Source: Sporosarcina koreensis (GTDB lineage: Bacteria; Bacillota; Bacilli; Bacillales_A; Planococcaceae). Taken from it: DNA of 64,000 nt. The DNA lies in NCBI RefSeq assembly GCF_000826145.2, contig NZ_LN651337.1, forward strand, positions 65,774 to 129,773, written 5' to 3'. Positions within the stretch are counted from its first letter, which is position 1; every line of letters begins with the position of its first letter. The notes below the pieces were generated by a model. That model searched no databases. It was not told where the DNA came from and was given only the letters and a program-made list of their open reading frames with translations. Shown here piece after piece: positions 53,019-63,368 of the stretch. Both the position numbers and the translations under genes were made by a program.

Positions 53019-54638
53019 ATGGGATCCAATCTTCTTAAAGGCACGGCGATTTTGACGATCGGCCTCTTTTTATCCAAAGCCCTCGGACTGATCTATGTTA
53101 TTCCGTTTTACAGTATTGTAGGGGACAAAAACATTGCCCTTTACCAATACGCCTACATACCTTACAACATTGCGCTGTCTATCGCCATATCAGGGGCACC
53201 GCTCGCCATTTCGAAATTTGTCTCCAAATACAACGCGCTCGGTGACTACGCAACCGGCAGGAAATTGCTGAAGTCGAGCGTCGGCATCATGGCTGTGACC
53301 GGAGTCCTGTCATTTCTTGCCCTGTACTTCATGGCGGAACCGATCGCCCATCTGGTCATCAAAGATGATGAACAAGTATTCACCATCCAGGACATCACCT
53401 CTGTCATCCGCTGGGTCAGCTACGCGCTGCTTGCTGTCCCGATCATGAGTGTCATGCGGGGCTTCCTGCAGGGCTATCAGAAATTCGAACCGACATCCGT
53501 CTCACAGCTCGTCGAACAGATTGTCCGGATTGCCGTCGTGCTGATCGGCGCTTATCTTGTGGTCGATGTCTTCGGCGGCTCACCGAAAACAGCTGTCAAG
53601 TTCGCTGTCTTTGCCGCTTTTGTCGGTGCGATCGCAAGTCTTGGAGTGCTCGGCCTGTATTGGCGCAAATACTCTCCGGAGATGAACCGCCTTCTCGAGA
53701 GCAGTCCGCCGGCAGGGGAATTGCCGGTGTCGGCGATCTACAAAGAGATCATCAAATACATTCTGCCGTTCGTCCTTGTAGGTGTCATCAACCCGCTCTA
53801 CCAGTTTGTCGACATGATCACCTTCAACGGAACGATGTCATCGATCGGCCTTGCATCAGTGACCGATACCTATTTGACAATGCTCAACTTCCTGACCCAT
53901 AAAGTCGTCATGATCCCCGTCATGGTCGCGACAGGATTCTCCATGGCGATCATCCCGGTCATCACCGATTACTATTCGAAGGGGGATCAGAAAGGGATCA
54001 CCCGGTCGCTCGATCAGACCTACCAGATCATGCTCTTCGTGACCATCCCCATGGTCGTCGGGCTCATGGCGCTTTCGGGTGAAACGTACCAGTTCCTGTA
54101 CTCGAAAAGCAGCATGGGCGCAAGCGTCCTGGAGCATTACGCACCCGCTGCCATCCTGTTCGGCATGTATACGGTCACTGCTGCTATCATGCAGGGGATC
54201 GACCGTCACAAATGGATCGTTTTCACATCACTGCTCGGCCTGCTGTTCAAGATGATCCTCAATATCCCGCTCATCCGGCTGTTCGAAGTGAATGGCGCGA
54301 TAGCGGCAACGATCATCGGCTATACAATTGCGGTAGGAGTCAACCTGTATGTCATCCGCAGGGAGATGAATTATAAGTCGCACATCGTCATCCGGCGCAT
54401 CATCCTGATCCTGGCATTCAATGCGGTCATGCTGGCTGCCGTCCTGCTCGTGCGCACCGGCCTCTATGCCATCCATGTGCCGTCCGGCAAGCTGCAGGCA
54501 CTGCTGTATGTATTGATCTGCAGCGGCGTCGGAGCAGCCGTCTATGGCTTCCTGTCACTCCGGAGCGGGCTTGCACAGAAACTGCTCGGCAGTCGGATCA
54601 CCCGGATCACCAACAAATTGAAGATGGGACGATCGTGA
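53019..54638 (+). CDS. murJ: lipid II flippase MurJ, YtgP type
   Basis: 539 aa, about fourteen helices of the MOP/MATE group. The N-terminal LKGTAILTIGLFLSKALG, KFVSKYN and VMRGFLQGYQ match YtgP. It flips the lipid-linked peptidoglycan precursor across the membrane. ATG 53019 follows GGAAGG by 10 bp; ATG 52998 lacks a site. Confidence 0.9.
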   Translation: MGSNLLKGTAILTIGLFLSKALGLIYVIPFYSIVGDKNIALYQYAYIPYNIALSIAISGAPLAISKFVSKYNALGDYATGRKLLKSSVGIMAVTGVLSFLALYFMAEPIAHLVIKDDEQVFTIQDITSVIRWVSYALLAVPIMSVMRGFLQGYQKFEPTSVSQLVEQIVRIAVVLIGAYLVVDVFGGSPKTAVKFAVFAAFVGAIASLGVLGLYWRKYSPEMNRLLESSPPAGELPVSAIYKEIIKYILPFVLVGVINPLYQFVDMITFNGTMSSIGLASVTDTYLTMLNFLTHKVVMIPVMVATGFSMAIIPVITDYYSKGDQKGITRSLDQTYQIMLFVTIPMVVGLMALSGETYQFLYSKSSMGASVLEHYAPAAILFGMYTVTAAIMQGIDRHKWIVFTSLLGLLFKMILNIPLIRLFEVNGAIAATIIGYTIAVGVNLYVIRREMNYKSHIVIRRIILILAFNAVMLAAVLLVRTGLYAIHVPSGKLQALLYVLICSGVGAAVYGFLSLRSGLAQKLLGSRITRITNKLKMGRS

Positions 54639-55358
54639 ATGAGACTCGATAAACTGCTCGGCAACAATGGATTCGGCACCCGGAAAGACGTGAAACAGCT
54701 GATCCGCAAAGGGACTGTCAAAGTGAATGGCACCACGGAGAAAGATCCAGGCGCCCACATAGATCCTGAAACAGACACGGTCACCCTGCTCGGCGAACCG
54801 GTCATCCATCAGGAATTCATCTATCTGATGATGAACAAACCGCAAGGCGTCATTTCCGCGACGGAAGACAGCCGGGACCGGACTGTCGTCGATCTGTTGT
54901 CGCCTGAGGAACAGCGGTACGAGCCGTTTCCGGTCGGGCGGCTCGATAAGGATACGGAAGGGCTGCTCGTCCTGACGAATGACGGAAAACTGGCACATGA
55001 ACTGCTGTCGCCTAAGAAAGATGTCCCAAAAACATATTTTGCCGTCATCGACGGCCTGGTGACGGAAACGGACATCCATGCATTCTCTGAAGGTGTGATA
55101 CTGGAGGACGGCTTCCATACGAAGCCGGGAATCCTGAAAATCCTGGAAGCCGGGGATCGGTCGGAGATTGAGCTGACGATCACGGAAGGGAAATTCCATC
55201 AGGTGAAGAGGATGTTCGAGGCGGTCGGGAAGAGAGTGGTGTTCCTGAAACGTCTGTCGATGGGGACGCTTCGGCTGGATGCATCTCTCGAACCGGGTGC
55301 GTTCCGGCCGCTGTCGGACACGGAACTGGCTGAACTGGATCCAAGAAAAAAGGGCTGA
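54639..55358 (+). CDS. rsuA: 16S rRNA pseudouridine-516 synthase, RsuA type
   Basis: 239 aa. S4 domain (1-60) and catalytic domain with GRLDKDTEGLL (Asp ~103) and GKFHQVKRMF. Starts directly after the murJ stop, so the two are coupled; the same neighbour pair is seen in B. subtilis (ytgP-ytzG). Confidence 0.93.
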   Translation: MRLDKLLGNNGFGTRKDVKQLIRKGTVKVNGTTEKDPGAHIDPETDTVTLLGEPVIHQEFIYLMMNKPQGVISATEDSRDRTVVDLLSPEEQRYEPFPVGRLDKDTEGLLVLTNDGKLAHELLSPKKDVPKTYFAVIDGLVTETDIHAFSEGVILEDGFHTKPGILKILEAGDRSEIELTITEGKFHQVKRMFEAVGKRVVFLKRLSMGTLRLDASLEPGAFRPLSDTELAELDPRKKG

Positions 55359-55390
55359 ATGGCATATTGCGATTCAGTCCTTTTTCTGAG
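55347..55390. terminator. terminator between rsuA and ytzE
   Basis: Stem AAAAGGGCTGAAT / ATTCAGTCCTTTTT, between convergent genes. Confidence 0.75.
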
Positions 55391-55412
55391 CTCCTGCAAT
55401 TGAGGGGTTGCG

Positions 55413-55634
55413 TTAAGAAGGCAATTTCACTTTCCTTGCTGTCGTTGTCCATTGGCCGCGGACCGGACTCGTGATGAGATCATTGTACTCGAGGACGTTC
55501 AAGTCCCGTTGTGCGGTGCGCGGCGTGATGCTAAATTCTTCAACTACATTCTCTGTGGTGACAGTTCCGTTACCATAGATATACAAATAGACATCTTTGA
55601 TACGGGTCAGCATTCGGTCTGTAGCAGGATTCAA
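55413..55634 (-). CDS. ytzE: DeoR-type helix-turn-helix protein YtzE
   Basis: 73 aa, a lone winged-helix domain with TTENVVEEFSITPRTAQRDL and no effector domain. Matches YtzE of B. subtilis in length and position next to ytzG. Start TTG 55634, about 10 bp after AAGGAG. Possible operator-like inverted repeat at 55749-55770. Confidence 0.88.
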   Translation of the reverse strand: MNPATDRMLTRIKDVYLYIYGNGTVTTENVVEEFSITPRTAQRDLNVLEYNDLITSPVRGQWTTTARKVKLPS

Positions 55635-55981
55635 CGGTGAACCACTCCTTCATCATCAATTTCCAAATAAGTTGGGCTTGAGACGTGGAAATGTTACGTT
55701 AGCTTATTTGAAATCGCCTTGGCTCCGCACTTCCTCTCCATTGGATTCTGTCAGACTATTTGTTCTGACAATACTAGTATAACGTATTTGCTTGAAAAAG
55801 TAAGGGCAAGCTGCTTAAGCGCCTGAATCCGCCAGATAGGAGGTTTTGTTCTTTATTTTCCGGCGGTAACATGGGAAAATGAATAGGATGGGCGGATTCA
55901 GCACGGGTTCGCCGAGTCTCCCGCCGGCGCATACACTAGAGGGAAAGACGAAAGCAATTTTTGCTTGAGAGGAGATCAGAC
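55635..55981. other. intergenic region between ytzE and dat, with two inverted repeats
   Basis: About 350 bp without a gene. It holds TGTCAGA-N8-TCTGACA (55749-55755 and 55764-55770), and an 11-bp inverted repeat CTGAATCCGCC (55823-55833) with GGCGGATTCAG (55891-55901). No clear promoter was found. Confidence 0.6.
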
Positions 55982-56839
55982 ATGACTTTGTATTTCAAGA
56001 ATGGTAAGTATACACAGAAGGATGAAGTGACCGTATCCATCGACGACAGAGGGTACTACTTCGGGGATGGCGTCTATGAAGTGATTAAAGTATACGGGGG
56101 CAGTCTTTATACAGCAGAAGAGCACTTCACACGGTTCCTGTCGAGTGCAGAAAAGATCAGGATGCCTCTGCCGTACACGGTCGCGGAATTCACAGAGATC
56201 GCAGAGAGATTAGCGGAAGATAACGGGATCACGGAAGGGCATGTGTATATCCAGGCAACTCGCGGTGTCGCGCCCCGTATCCACAACTTCCCGGGAGAGG
56301 AGACCGAGCCGATGATCACGGGCTATGCAATCGAAAACCCACGTCCGCTCGCAAAACTCGAATCGGGTGTTGCGGTCAAGACGGTCGACGATATCCGCTG
56401 GCTCCGCTGTGATATCAAAAGTCTGAATCTGCTGGCGAATGTCATGGCGAAACAGGAAGCTGTGGAAGCGGACTGTGCGGAAGCCGTCTTCATCCGCGAT
56501 GGTATTGTGACGGAAGGCTCGTCTTCCAACATTTTCGGTGTGAAAGACGGGATCCTTTATACGCATCCGGCAACCAATCTGATCCTGAACGGCATCACCC
56601 GCCGTGTCGTGCTGAAATGCTGCGCACAGGAAAGCATCGGTGTCATGGAAGAAACGTTTTCGCTGGACGAATTACGCGCCATGGATGAAGTATTCCTCAC
56701 TTCGACGACCTCGGAAATCACACCGATCACGTCGATCGACGGTGAGCAGGTCGGAGACGGCAAGCCGGGCCCCTTGACGGCACGGCTGCAGGCAGTATTC
56801 GAGAGTACGATCGGACAGGTGCAGCAGAAAACCAACTGA
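55982..56839 (+). CDS. dat: D-amino-acid transaminase
   Basis: 285 aa, fold-type IV PLP enzyme; supplies D-Ala/D-Glu for cell wall or interconverts D-amino acids with 2-oxo acids. FGDGVYEVIKVYGG near 24 and the PLP lysine in ANVMAKQEA (~147). ATG 55982 follows GAGAGGAG. Confidence 0.93.
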   Translation: MTLYFKNGKYTQKDEVTVSIDDRGYYFGDGVYEVIKVYGGSLYTAEEHFTRFLSSAEKIRMPLPYTVAEFTEIAERLAEDNGITEGHVYIQATRGVAPRIHNFPGEETEPMITGYAIENPRPLAKLESGVAVKTVDDIRWLRCDIKSLNLLANVMAKQEAVEADCAEAVFIRDGIVTEGSSSNIFGVKDGILYTHPATNLILNGITRRVVLKCCAQESIGVMEETFSLDELRAMDEVFLTSTTSEITPITSIDGEQVGDGKPGPLTARLQAVFESTIGQVQQKTN

Positions 56840-56864
56840 AACGGAAAGCGCAGGTGAATGGGGG

Positions 56865-57845
56865 ATGGCACAGCTTGTCAAAATGCTCGATTACGTCTCG
56901 CGTTATGAACAGGATCTCTCCCGTTATACGGCACAGTTCATCCGCCTGAAACGGTCACAATGGGAACGCATGAAGAGGCAGTGGGACAACGGAGTCGACC
57001 TGGCAGCCTGGCAGCAGACAGACGAGGGGACAGAAGAAGCCGCGGCAGCTGCGGAAGGGACGCAGCCGAAAAAGCGCTTTTTCACGTTATCCCGGCTGCT
57101 TCCTTTCCGGAAAGAAGAGACTCCGGAAGAGGAAGCCCGGATTCCTGCCCATGAGGAGGAGCTGGAATTCGTCCCGAATCTTATCCAGCAGCCGCGCTCT
57201 GTGCAGCAGCTCCGCAAACTGTATGTCGATCAGCTGTTCCACTTCCAGGTGAAGTGGGCCAGCTCGACTTTGACTGAGTGGTCCAATGTCGATGGCGGCT
57301 ATTTGAGGGACAGGCTGCTCAAAGAACTGCTCGGCCGGCTGCCTGACAGTTTCCTCGTGTTCTATTATCCGGTCCTGAAACTTAAGAAAGCGCCTGTGGA
57401 GCTGGAAGTGATCATGCTGACACCGGTCGAGTGCTTATGCATTACTGTGATGACCGGGAAGAACGGCTCTGTCTTCACGGGAAGCGGAGACCGGTTCTGG
57501 GCGGAAAAGATCGGTGACAAGGAGTCCAGGCTGCTGAATCCGATGATTTCGCTGAACCGGATGACGAAGATCATCGCCAGCCTGTTTTCGGCGGCGGAAC
57601 TTGATTTCCCGATACGGAAAGTGCTGCTGACGAAAGACAGTTACCTCGATTTCACATCAGCCGCACATGATATCGTACAGGTGGACCGGCGGAACTTCGA
57701 CAAATGGACAGAGAAGCTGAAGGCAGTCAGCGTCCCGATGAAATCCAAACAATTCAAAGCGGCGCAGACCATATTATCGGTCTGCCAGACAACTGCGGCA
57801 AGCAGGCTGTTCGATCCCCGTCAGCAAGGCGGGGAACAGCCATGA
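56865..57845 (+). CDS. NERD-like protein, unknown function (tentative)
   Basis: 326 aa. Basic N-terminal helix, an acidic/Ala-rich linker (about 50-70), and a C-terminal domain (about 110-285) whose order of strands and the VELEVIMLTPVECL / LLTKDSYLDF pattern recall the nuclease-related NERD fold. It follows dat by 25 bp and precedes trmB by 38 bp, so it is probably in that operon. I cannot name it with confidence. Confidence 0.7.
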   Translation: MAQLVKMLDYVSRYEQDLSRYTAQFIRLKRSQWERMKRQWDNGVDLAAWQQTDEGTEEAAAAAEGTQPKKRFFTLSRLLPFRKEETPEEEARIPAHEEELEFVPNLIQQPRSVQQLRKLYVDQLFHFQVKWASSTLTEWSNVDGGYLRDRLLKELLGRLPDSFLVFYYPVLKLKKAPVELEVIMLTPVECLCITVMTGKNGSVFTGSGDRFWAEKIGDKESRLLNPMISLNRMTKIIASLFSAAELDFPIRKVLLTKDSYLDFTSAAHDIVQVDRRNFDKWTEKLKAVSVPMKSKQFKAAQTILSVCQTTAASRLFDPRQQGGEQP

Positions 57846-57883
57846 CCGGTCGGACTATTAACGAAGAAGAGAGTGTATAGAAG

Positions 57884-58534
57884 ATGAGATTACGTCACAA
57901 ACCGTGGGCGAAAGAGTACTTGGAAGAAAATGCGGGCATTGTCATCAAGGAACCGCAGACGAAAAAAGGCAAGTGGGCGCAGCTGTTCGGCAATTCGAAT
58001 CCGATCTGCGTGGAAGTCGGAACAGGCAAGGGGCAGTTCGTAGTAGGGATGGCCAAGGCCAATCCGGACGTGAACTATGTAGGGATCGAGCATTTCGACA
58101 GTATCCTCGTGTCTGCAGTTGAGAAGACGGTGGACGCCGGTATACCGCATAATCTGAGGCTGCTGCGGGCGAACGGCAAGGAACTGACAGACATCTTTGC
58201 TGAAGGGGAAGTTTCCAGGGTCTATTTGAATTTCTCGGATCCGTGGCCGAAGTCGAAACACGCAAAGCGCAGACTGACGTACAAAGATTTCCTGCAGCTC
58301 TATGAGCAGGTGATGACACCGGAAGGCCAGATCCATTTCAAGACGGATAACCGGGGGCTGTTCGAGTATTCACTCGTTTCGATGTCGCAGTACGGCATGG
58401 AACTGGTCAGTGTCTCACTCGACCTGCATGCGGAAATGCCGGAAGATAATGTGATGACAGAGTATGAAGAGAAATTCTCGGCGAAAGGACAGCCGATCTA
58501 CCGCTTGGAAGCTTGGTTTCCGGGCAGGTCCTGA
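57884..58534 (+). CDS. trmB: tRNA (guanine-N7) methyltransferase
   Basis: 216 aa. Methylates G46 of tRNA. SAM motif [10 protein letters not shown] (~43) and the family block [16 protein letters not shown] (~115) are exact. Position next to ytnP as in B. subtilis (ytmQ). Confidence 0.95.
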   Translation: MRLRHKPWAKEYLEENAGIVIKEPQTKKGKWAQLFGNSNPICVEVGTGKGQFVVGMAKANPDVNYVGIEHFDSILVSAVEKTVDAGIPHNLRLLRANGKELTDIFAEGEVSRVYLNFSDPWPKSKHAKRRLTYKDFLQLYEQVMTPEGQIHFKTDNRGLFEYSLVSMSQYGMELVSVSLDLHAEMPEDNVMTEYEEKFSAKGQPIYRLEAWFPGRS

Positions 58535-58557
58535 AAACAGCGGAAGGGGATGAAGGA

Positions 58558-59409
58558 ATGGATACATACACGTTTCATGACATGGAACTGACATGGCTGG
58601 ACGGAGGGGTGAATTACCTGGACGGAGGGACGATGTTCGGCGTCGTGCCGAAAGCGATGTGGTCAAAGAAATACCCGCCCGCTGACGGGAATCTGATCGA
58701 GCTCCGGACCGATCCCATCCTGATCCGGTATATGGGGAAAAATCTGCTTGTCGATTCCGGCATCGGGAAAGGCAAGCTGGATGAAAAGAAAATGCGCAAT
58801 CTGGGGATCCGTGCAGAGACACGTGTGGCTGAGAGTCTTGGGAAACTCGGTCTGACACCGTCGGATATCGACATGGTGCTTATGACGCATCTGCATAACG
58901 ACCATGCCGCAGGCCTCACGGAATGGCGGGACGGACGGCTCGTATCGGTGTTTCCGAATGCTGATATCTTCGTTTCCCAGATTGAGTGGGATGAAATGAG
59001 AAATCCGAATATCCGGTCCCGCAATACGTATTTCAAAGAGAACTGGGAAGCGGTGCAGGATCAGGTGAAACCATTCGAAAAGGAATTCTCGCCGATGCCA
59101 GGCATCACGATGGAGCATACGGGCGGTCACAGCGATGGGCACAGCATCATCCGGCTGGAGCAGGGCGGCGAAACGATGATCCACATGGCGGACATCATGC
59201 CGACCCATGCCCACAGCAATCCGCTGTGGGTGCTGGCGTTCGACGATTATCCGATGGACTCCATATTCGCGAAAGAACGGCTGATGAACGAAGCGAAAGA
59301 CAAGGGGCACCGGTTCTTCTTCTATCACGATGCAGTCTACCGGGTCGTGCGTTTCGACGATACCGGACGGAATGTGATCGAATCGATGGGACGGACGCGG
59401 GACGAATGA
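58558..59409 (+). CDS. ytnP: metallo-beta-lactamase-fold lactonase, YtnP
   Basis: 283 aa. The zinc motif [10 protein letters not shown] (~104-113) and the later His ligands in HTGGHSDGH and [11 protein letters not shown] fit. YtnP is a known lactone hydrolase that degrades signalling molecules in B. subtilis. ATG 58558 has GAAGG just upstream. Confidence 0.88.
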   Translation: MDTYTFHDMELTWLDGGVNYLDGGTMFGVVPKAMWSKKYPPADGNLIELRTDPILIRYMGKNLLVDSGIGKGKLDEKKMRNLGIRAETRVAESLGKLGLTPSDIDMVLMTHLHNDHAAGLTEWRDGRLVSVFPNADIFVSQIEWDEMRNPNIRSRNTYFKENWEAVQDQVKPFEKEFSPMPGITMEHTGGHSDGHSIIRLEQGGETMIHMADIMPTHAHSNPLWVLAFDDYPMDSIFAKERLMNEAKDKGHRFFFYHDAVYRVVRFDDTGRNVIESMGRTRDE

Positions 59410-59440
59410 TCCGGCAGGCGCTCTGTGTGCATCAAACTGA

Positions 59441-59490
59441 AAAGGCTGTCCCATTCCTCCTTCATGCGGAGGAGCGGGACAGCCTTTCAG
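59441..59490. terminator. bidirectional terminator after ytnP
   Basis: 20-bp stem AAAGGCTGTCCCATTCCTCC / GGAGGAGCGGGACAGCCTTT (one mismatch), between convergent genes. Confidence 0.85.
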
Positions 59491-59500
59491 CGCTGCTGCT

Positions 59501-59815
59501 TCAGTTCTTGACCAATTCGACAACCGTGCCGGTTTTGGCATCCGCTGCAAATTCGTATTGTTCCAGGACCCCGTTCTTGATACGGGAGATTCCGCCGCGG
59601 TAGACATTCATCGAAATAACGTTGTTCGTGAACGGCTCGGTCTTCATGACAATCCAGGACCCGTCGATCGGACCTTCTTTCTTGAACGCATCTTTGACCG
59701 TCTTCAACACTTGTTCAGCCGGGACCGCTGAGTTCGAACGGTCGATCGCTTCCTTGACGACCAGTCCGGCGGCCGCCCCAGTTAGCACGCCCGCTGCAAA
59801 TTCCTTGAACTTCAT
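59501..59815 (-). CDS. ytzB: PepSY-like protein YtzB
   Basis: 104 aa, one N-terminal hydrophobic helix (AAGVLTGAAAGLVV) and a PepSY-type domain (VLKTVKDAFKKEG; FAADAKTGTVVE). Function unknown; the fold is tied to inhibition of secreted proteases. Convergent with ytnP, as in B. subtilis. Confidence 0.82.
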   Translation of the reverse strand: MKFKEFAAGVLTGAAAGLVVKEAIDRSNSAVPAEQVLKTVKDAFKKEGPIDGSWIVMKTEPFTNNVISMNVYRGGISRIKNGVLEQYEFAADAKTGTVVELVKN

Positions 59816-59954
59816 ACTGACAACACCCCTTGTTAGTTATTTTGATAAGTGTATCATATCATTCCCGATCTGTAGAAGCGAGACACAGCCTTTTGCTCCG
59901 GTCGGTAAGATTGTCTGGTTTGCAGATAAATAGTTCGGGACCCTAACTATACTG

Positions 59955-59984
59955 TTGGCAATTGCGACTGAATTGTTCTACAAT
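59955..59984 (+). promoter_or_regulatory. sigma-A promoter of ytoP
   Basis: TTGGCA (59955-59960), 18-bp spacer, TACAAT (59979-59984). Confidence 0.6.
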
Positions 59985-60023
59985 ACAGGATGTACATACT
60001 GACAAACAGGAGCTGGTGAAGAG

Positions 60024-61097
60024 ATGAATAACGAAACATTACAGATGTTCAAGACGCTGACGGAACTTCCGGGAGCACCCGGCAATGAATCAGCGGTACG
60101 GCGCTATATGCGTGAGGAACTCGGGAAGTATTCGGACGAAATCATCCAGGATAATCTCGGCGGTATTTTCGGTGTGAAAAAAGGGCCGGAAGACGGTCCG
60201 AAGATCATGGTGGCCGGCCACATGGATGAAGTCGGCTTCATGATCACAGGGATCACGGACAACGGAATGCTGCGGTTCCAGACGCTCGGCGGCTGGTGGA
60301 ACCAGGTCATGCTGGCACAGCGCGTGGAGATCATGACTGCGGACGGAGTCGTGCCGGGAGTCATCGGTTCAATTCCGCCGCACCTGCTGACAGATGAGAA
60401 GCGTGCGAAACCGATGGATGTGAAAAATATGCTCATCGACATCGGCGCCGATGACGAAGACGATGCAAAACGGATCGGCATCCGCCCCGGCCAGGCAGCC
60501 GTGCCGGTCTGTCCGTTCACACCGATGGCGAACGAAAAGAAGATCATGGCAAAAGCATGGGATAACCGGTACGGCTGCGGTCTTGCACTCGAGCTGCTGA
60601 AGGAAGTGCACGGTGAGGAACTGCCGAACCGTCTGTATTCCGGCGCGAATGTCATGGAAGAAGTCGGCCTGCGCGGTGCCCAGGTGGCGGCGAATATGAT
60701 CGATCCCGACTTGTTCTTCGCACTGGATGCCAGTCCTGCCAACGACATGTCAGGGAGTAAAAAGGAGTTCGGCCAGCTTGGACAGGGGACCCTGCTCCGG
60801 ATTCTCGACCGGACGATGATCACCCACCGGGGCCTCCGTGAATTCATCCTGGATACAGCGGAAACAAACAACATTCCGTACCAGTATTTCATATCCCAGG
60901 GCGGCACGGATGCGGGGAAGGTCCATCTCTCGAATGAGGGGGTGCCGAGTGCCGTCATCGGGATCTGCTCACGCTATATCCACACGTCCTCGTCGATCAT
61001 CCATACGGACGATTATGCGGCAGCAAAAGAACTGCTCGTCAAACTTGTGAAAACATGCGACAGGACTACAATGGAAACGATCCGGCAGAACGTCTGA
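60024..61097 (+). CDS. ytoP: M42-family aminopeptidase YtoP
   Basis: 357 aa. Zinc-binding residues: AGHMDEVGF (~67), AKAWDNRYG (~180), [10 protein letters not shown] (~211) and the final His in [10 protein letters not shown]. Cytoplasmic exopeptidase of the glutamyl-aminopeptidase type. Ended by the hairpin at 61121-61144. Confidence 0.92.
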   Translation: MNNETLQMFKTLTELPGAPGNESAVRRYMREELGKYSDEIIQDNLGGIFGVKKGPEDGPKIMVAGHMDEVGFMITGITDNGMLRFQTLGGWWNQVMLAQRVEIMTADGVVPGVIGSIPPHLLTDEKRAKPMDVKNMLIDIGADDEDDAKRIGIRPGQAAVPVCPFTPMANEKKIMAKAWDNRYGCGLALELLKEVHGEELPNRLYSGANVMEEVGLRGAQVAANMIDPDLFFALDASPANDMSGSKKEFGQLGQGTLLRILDRTMITHRGLREFILDTAETNNIPYQYFISQGGTDAGKVHLSNEGVPSAVIGICSRYIHTSSSIIHTDDYAAAKELLVKLVKTCDRTTMETIRQNV

Positions 61098-61120
61098 CGG
61101 ACAGTCATCGATCAGGCAGG

Positions 61121-61153
61121 GGCAGTCACCAGCAGGTGGCTGCCTTTTCTTCT
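61121..61153 (+). terminator. terminator of ytoP
   Basis: Stem GGCAGTCACC / GGTGGCTGCC, AGCA loop, then TTTTCTTCTT. Confidence 0.8.
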
Positions 61154-61244
61154 TGAGCGCCATCATTGCATACGGACCAGATGGTTGCAGAGATGGCGGC
61201 GGACAGATAAACTAAACGTACTGCATGGAAATGGAGGAAGAAAT

Positions 61245-61763
61245 GTGATCAGCAAAAACAAATTCTTCATCTCAGCTGCGCTTGCGGGACTGCTGCTCGC
61301 AGGATGCGGACAAACTGTCGAAGATGAGGCGGACACAGCTGTATCGAATGCAAGAGATGCATTTGAAATGAATGCTGGAAAAACGACAGAAAAAACAGCG
61401 GATTCCGGTTTCTATATACCTGCCGGATGGAAGGCGGATATCCATGAGAATGAGCATATGGTATTCCTGACAAAAGGCAAACGCACACTGACAATGCAAT
61501 ACGATCCGAACGCCAAACCGGAATCCCGCTCGTACTATGATCTGCTTAAGGCGGACGGGCAGACAGCGGTCCTGAGAGAAGAGACCTTCTCGGATGCCGG
61601 CGCTTTCGGCTTCATCTCCATCAATAAGCGGGGGGACCAGCTGGCAGAAATCACTGCAGGCACCGGCCAGGCACAAGTGAAAGCGATTGTCGGTCTGCAC
61701 GACGTGGAAACAGCGGCGGAACAGATGATGAAGATCGCACGTTCTGTGCAGATTTTTGAATGA
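61245..61763 (+). CDS. lipoprotein of unknown function
   Basis: 172 aa. Lipobox LLLAGCG, then a soluble domain (about 50-172) with YIPAGWKADIHENEHMVF. Starts at GTG 61245, six bases after GGAGGA. It occupies the place where B. subtilis has ytpP (thioredoxin-like); this protein has no CxxC and is unrelated. Ends 25 bp before ytpQ, so likely in the same operon. Confidence 0.75.
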   Translation: MISKNKFFISAALAGLLLAGCGQTVEDEADTAVSNARDAFEMNAGKTTEKTADSGFYIPAGWKADIHENEHMVFLTKGKRTLTMQYDPNAKPESRSYYDLLKADGQTAVLREETFSDAGAFGFISINKRGDQLAEITAGTGQAQVKAIVGLHDVETAAEQMMKIARSVQIFE

Positions 61764-61788
61764 GACGAACCAGCAAGGGGTGGATACT

Positions 61789-62607
61789 TTGAAATCTGAA
61801 GAGCTCGTGGAAAGACTGAAAAAACAGCTAGATTCGCTGGATTTCGATTGGCAATTCGACCGGAAGGCGGATAAGGTGCGTTTGGTGCATACGGAACTGA
61901 AGAGGGGAATGGATATTTCGCTCCCTGAAATCATCGCAAAGTATGAACAGAAACAAGAAGCGGCGGTCGAGGAAGTCGTCTACACGATCAGGGAGACATT
62001 CCGGGCAATGGAAGCGGAGTCGCGTCAAGGATTCAGTGCAGATGCGGAAATCCTGCCGGTCATCCGTTCCACATCGTTTCCAAAAGAGTCGAAGGCGGGC
62101 AGTCCGTTCGTAGTCCGCCCGCACACGGCAGAGACCGCGGTCTACTATGCGCTCGATCAGGGGACGACGTACCGCCTCATCGATGAGGACATCCTGAGGG
62201 GAATCGGCAAGACTGAACAGGAAGTTGCCGAAACCGCCCTGTTCAACGTCCGTAAACTGGCGACTGACGTCAAAATGGACGAGGTCGCGGGGAACAGGTA
62301 TTATTTCCTGAACCGTAACGATGGCTACGACGCAAGCCGGATCCTGAACGCCGCATTCCTGAAAGGGATGGAGGAGCGGATCGAAGGGCAGATGACCGTC
62401 TCCGTCCCTCACCAGGATGTGCTGATCATCGGCGACATACGGAACGACACCGGATACGACGTGCTGGCCCAGATGACAATGCATTTCTTCACGGTCGGCG
62501 CCGTTCCGATCACGTCCCTGTCCTTCCTCTGCTCAGAAGGACAGCTGGAACCTATTTTCATCATGGCGAAGAATCGTCCTGCTACTAAAGGAGAGAGAAA
62601 GAAATGA
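61789..62607 (+). CDS. ytpQ: DUF1444-family protein YtpQ
   Basis: 272 aa, the usual length. [20 protein letters not shown] and [18 protein letters not shown] are typical. Function unknown. TTG 61789 follows AAGGGG (61775-61780) with 8 bp spacing. Its stop overlaps the ytpR start. Confidence 0.88.
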   Translation: MKSEELVERLKKQLDSLDFDWQFDRKADKVRLVHTELKRGMDISLPEIIAKYEQKQEAAVEEVVYTIRETFRAMEAESRQGFSADAEILPVIRSTSFPKESKAGSPFVVRPHTAETAVYYALDQGTTYRLIDEDILRGIGKTEQEVAETALFNVRKLATDVKMDEVAGNRYYFLNRNDGYDASRILNAAFLKGMEERIEGQMTVSVPHQDVLIIGDIRNDTGYDVLAQMTMHFFTVGAVPITSLSFLCSEGQLEPIFIMAKNRPATKGERKK

Positions 62608-63209
62608 ATGTATTCATGAACAGAAACGGTGTCGGCGATGTATTGATGGTGCAGCTGACGACAGACCGTCCGGAACAGACATCGATTGAAACGAAAGGCG
62701 ATGTCACCCTCATCAAAAATACGGAAACCGGGGAGCCGGTCGCATTCAACCTGTTCCGTGCCTCGCACTACACAGGGAATTTGTCTGACGGACCTGTGGA
62801 GCTGACACAGGGACTAGTGGCTGCCATCCAGAAATCCCTGTCGGACAATGGTGCCGGCCTTCAGCTGGACGTGGACTTCAGTCCGAAATTCGTCGTCGGT
62901 CATGTCTTGACGAAAGAAAAACATCCGAACGCCGACAAGCTGAACATCTGCACAGTGGATGTAGGCAGTGAAACATTGCAGATCGTCTGCGGTGCGCCGA
63001 ATGTAGAACAGGATCAGAAAGTGGTCGTCGCGAAAGTAGGTGCCGTCATGCCGTCCGGAATGGTGATCCGCGATGCTGAACTCCGCGGGGTGCCGTCATC
63101 CGGTATGATCTGTTCGGCACGTGAACTTGAATTGCCCGATGCCCCAGCTGAGAAAGGGATCCTCATCCTGCCGGCGGATGCACAAGCAGGCACCGCTTTT
63201 GTTAAATGA
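62604..63209 (+). CDS. ytpR: tRNA-binding-domain protein YtpR
   Basis: 201 aa. C-terminal tRNA-binding/EMAP domain (about 92-201) with [19 protein letters not shown] and VCGAPNV, as in the N-terminal part of PheT. The N-terminal half is family-specific. ATGA overlap with ytpQ. Confidence 0.9.
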   Translation: MNVFMNRNGVGDVLMVQLTTDRPEQTSIETKGDVTLIKNTETGEPVAFNLFRASHYTGNLSDGPVELTQGLVAAIQKSLSDNGAGLQLDVDFSPKFVVGHVLTKEKHPNADKLNICTVDVGSETLQIVCGAPNVEQDQKVVVAKVGAVMPSGMVIRDAELRGVPSSGMICSARELELPDAPAEKGILILPADAQAGTAFVK

Positions 63210-63223
63210 TTCCCAATAAGGAA

Positions 63224-63271
63224 GGCTGCCCGGAAGGTCACGGTTCGTGAATCTTCCAGGCAGTCTTTTTT
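63224..63271 (+). terminator. terminator of the ytpQ-ytpR operon
   Basis: Stem GGCTGCC.GGAAG..CACG / CGTG..CTTCC.GGCAGTC followed by TTTTTTAT. Confidence 0.75.
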
Positions 63272-63368
63272 ATCGGCCGTTCTGCCTTTTATCAGGAAGC
63301 CGACCGGTGCTGCAGGAACCAGACTGTATGACATCGGTCACCTCTTTACGGACAGAGCGCATGTCCAT

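Noticed and set aside
55846-55869. Possible leader peptide (seven codons from TTG) ahead of dat
   Set aside because: AGGAGG is only two bases from the TTG, too close to work.
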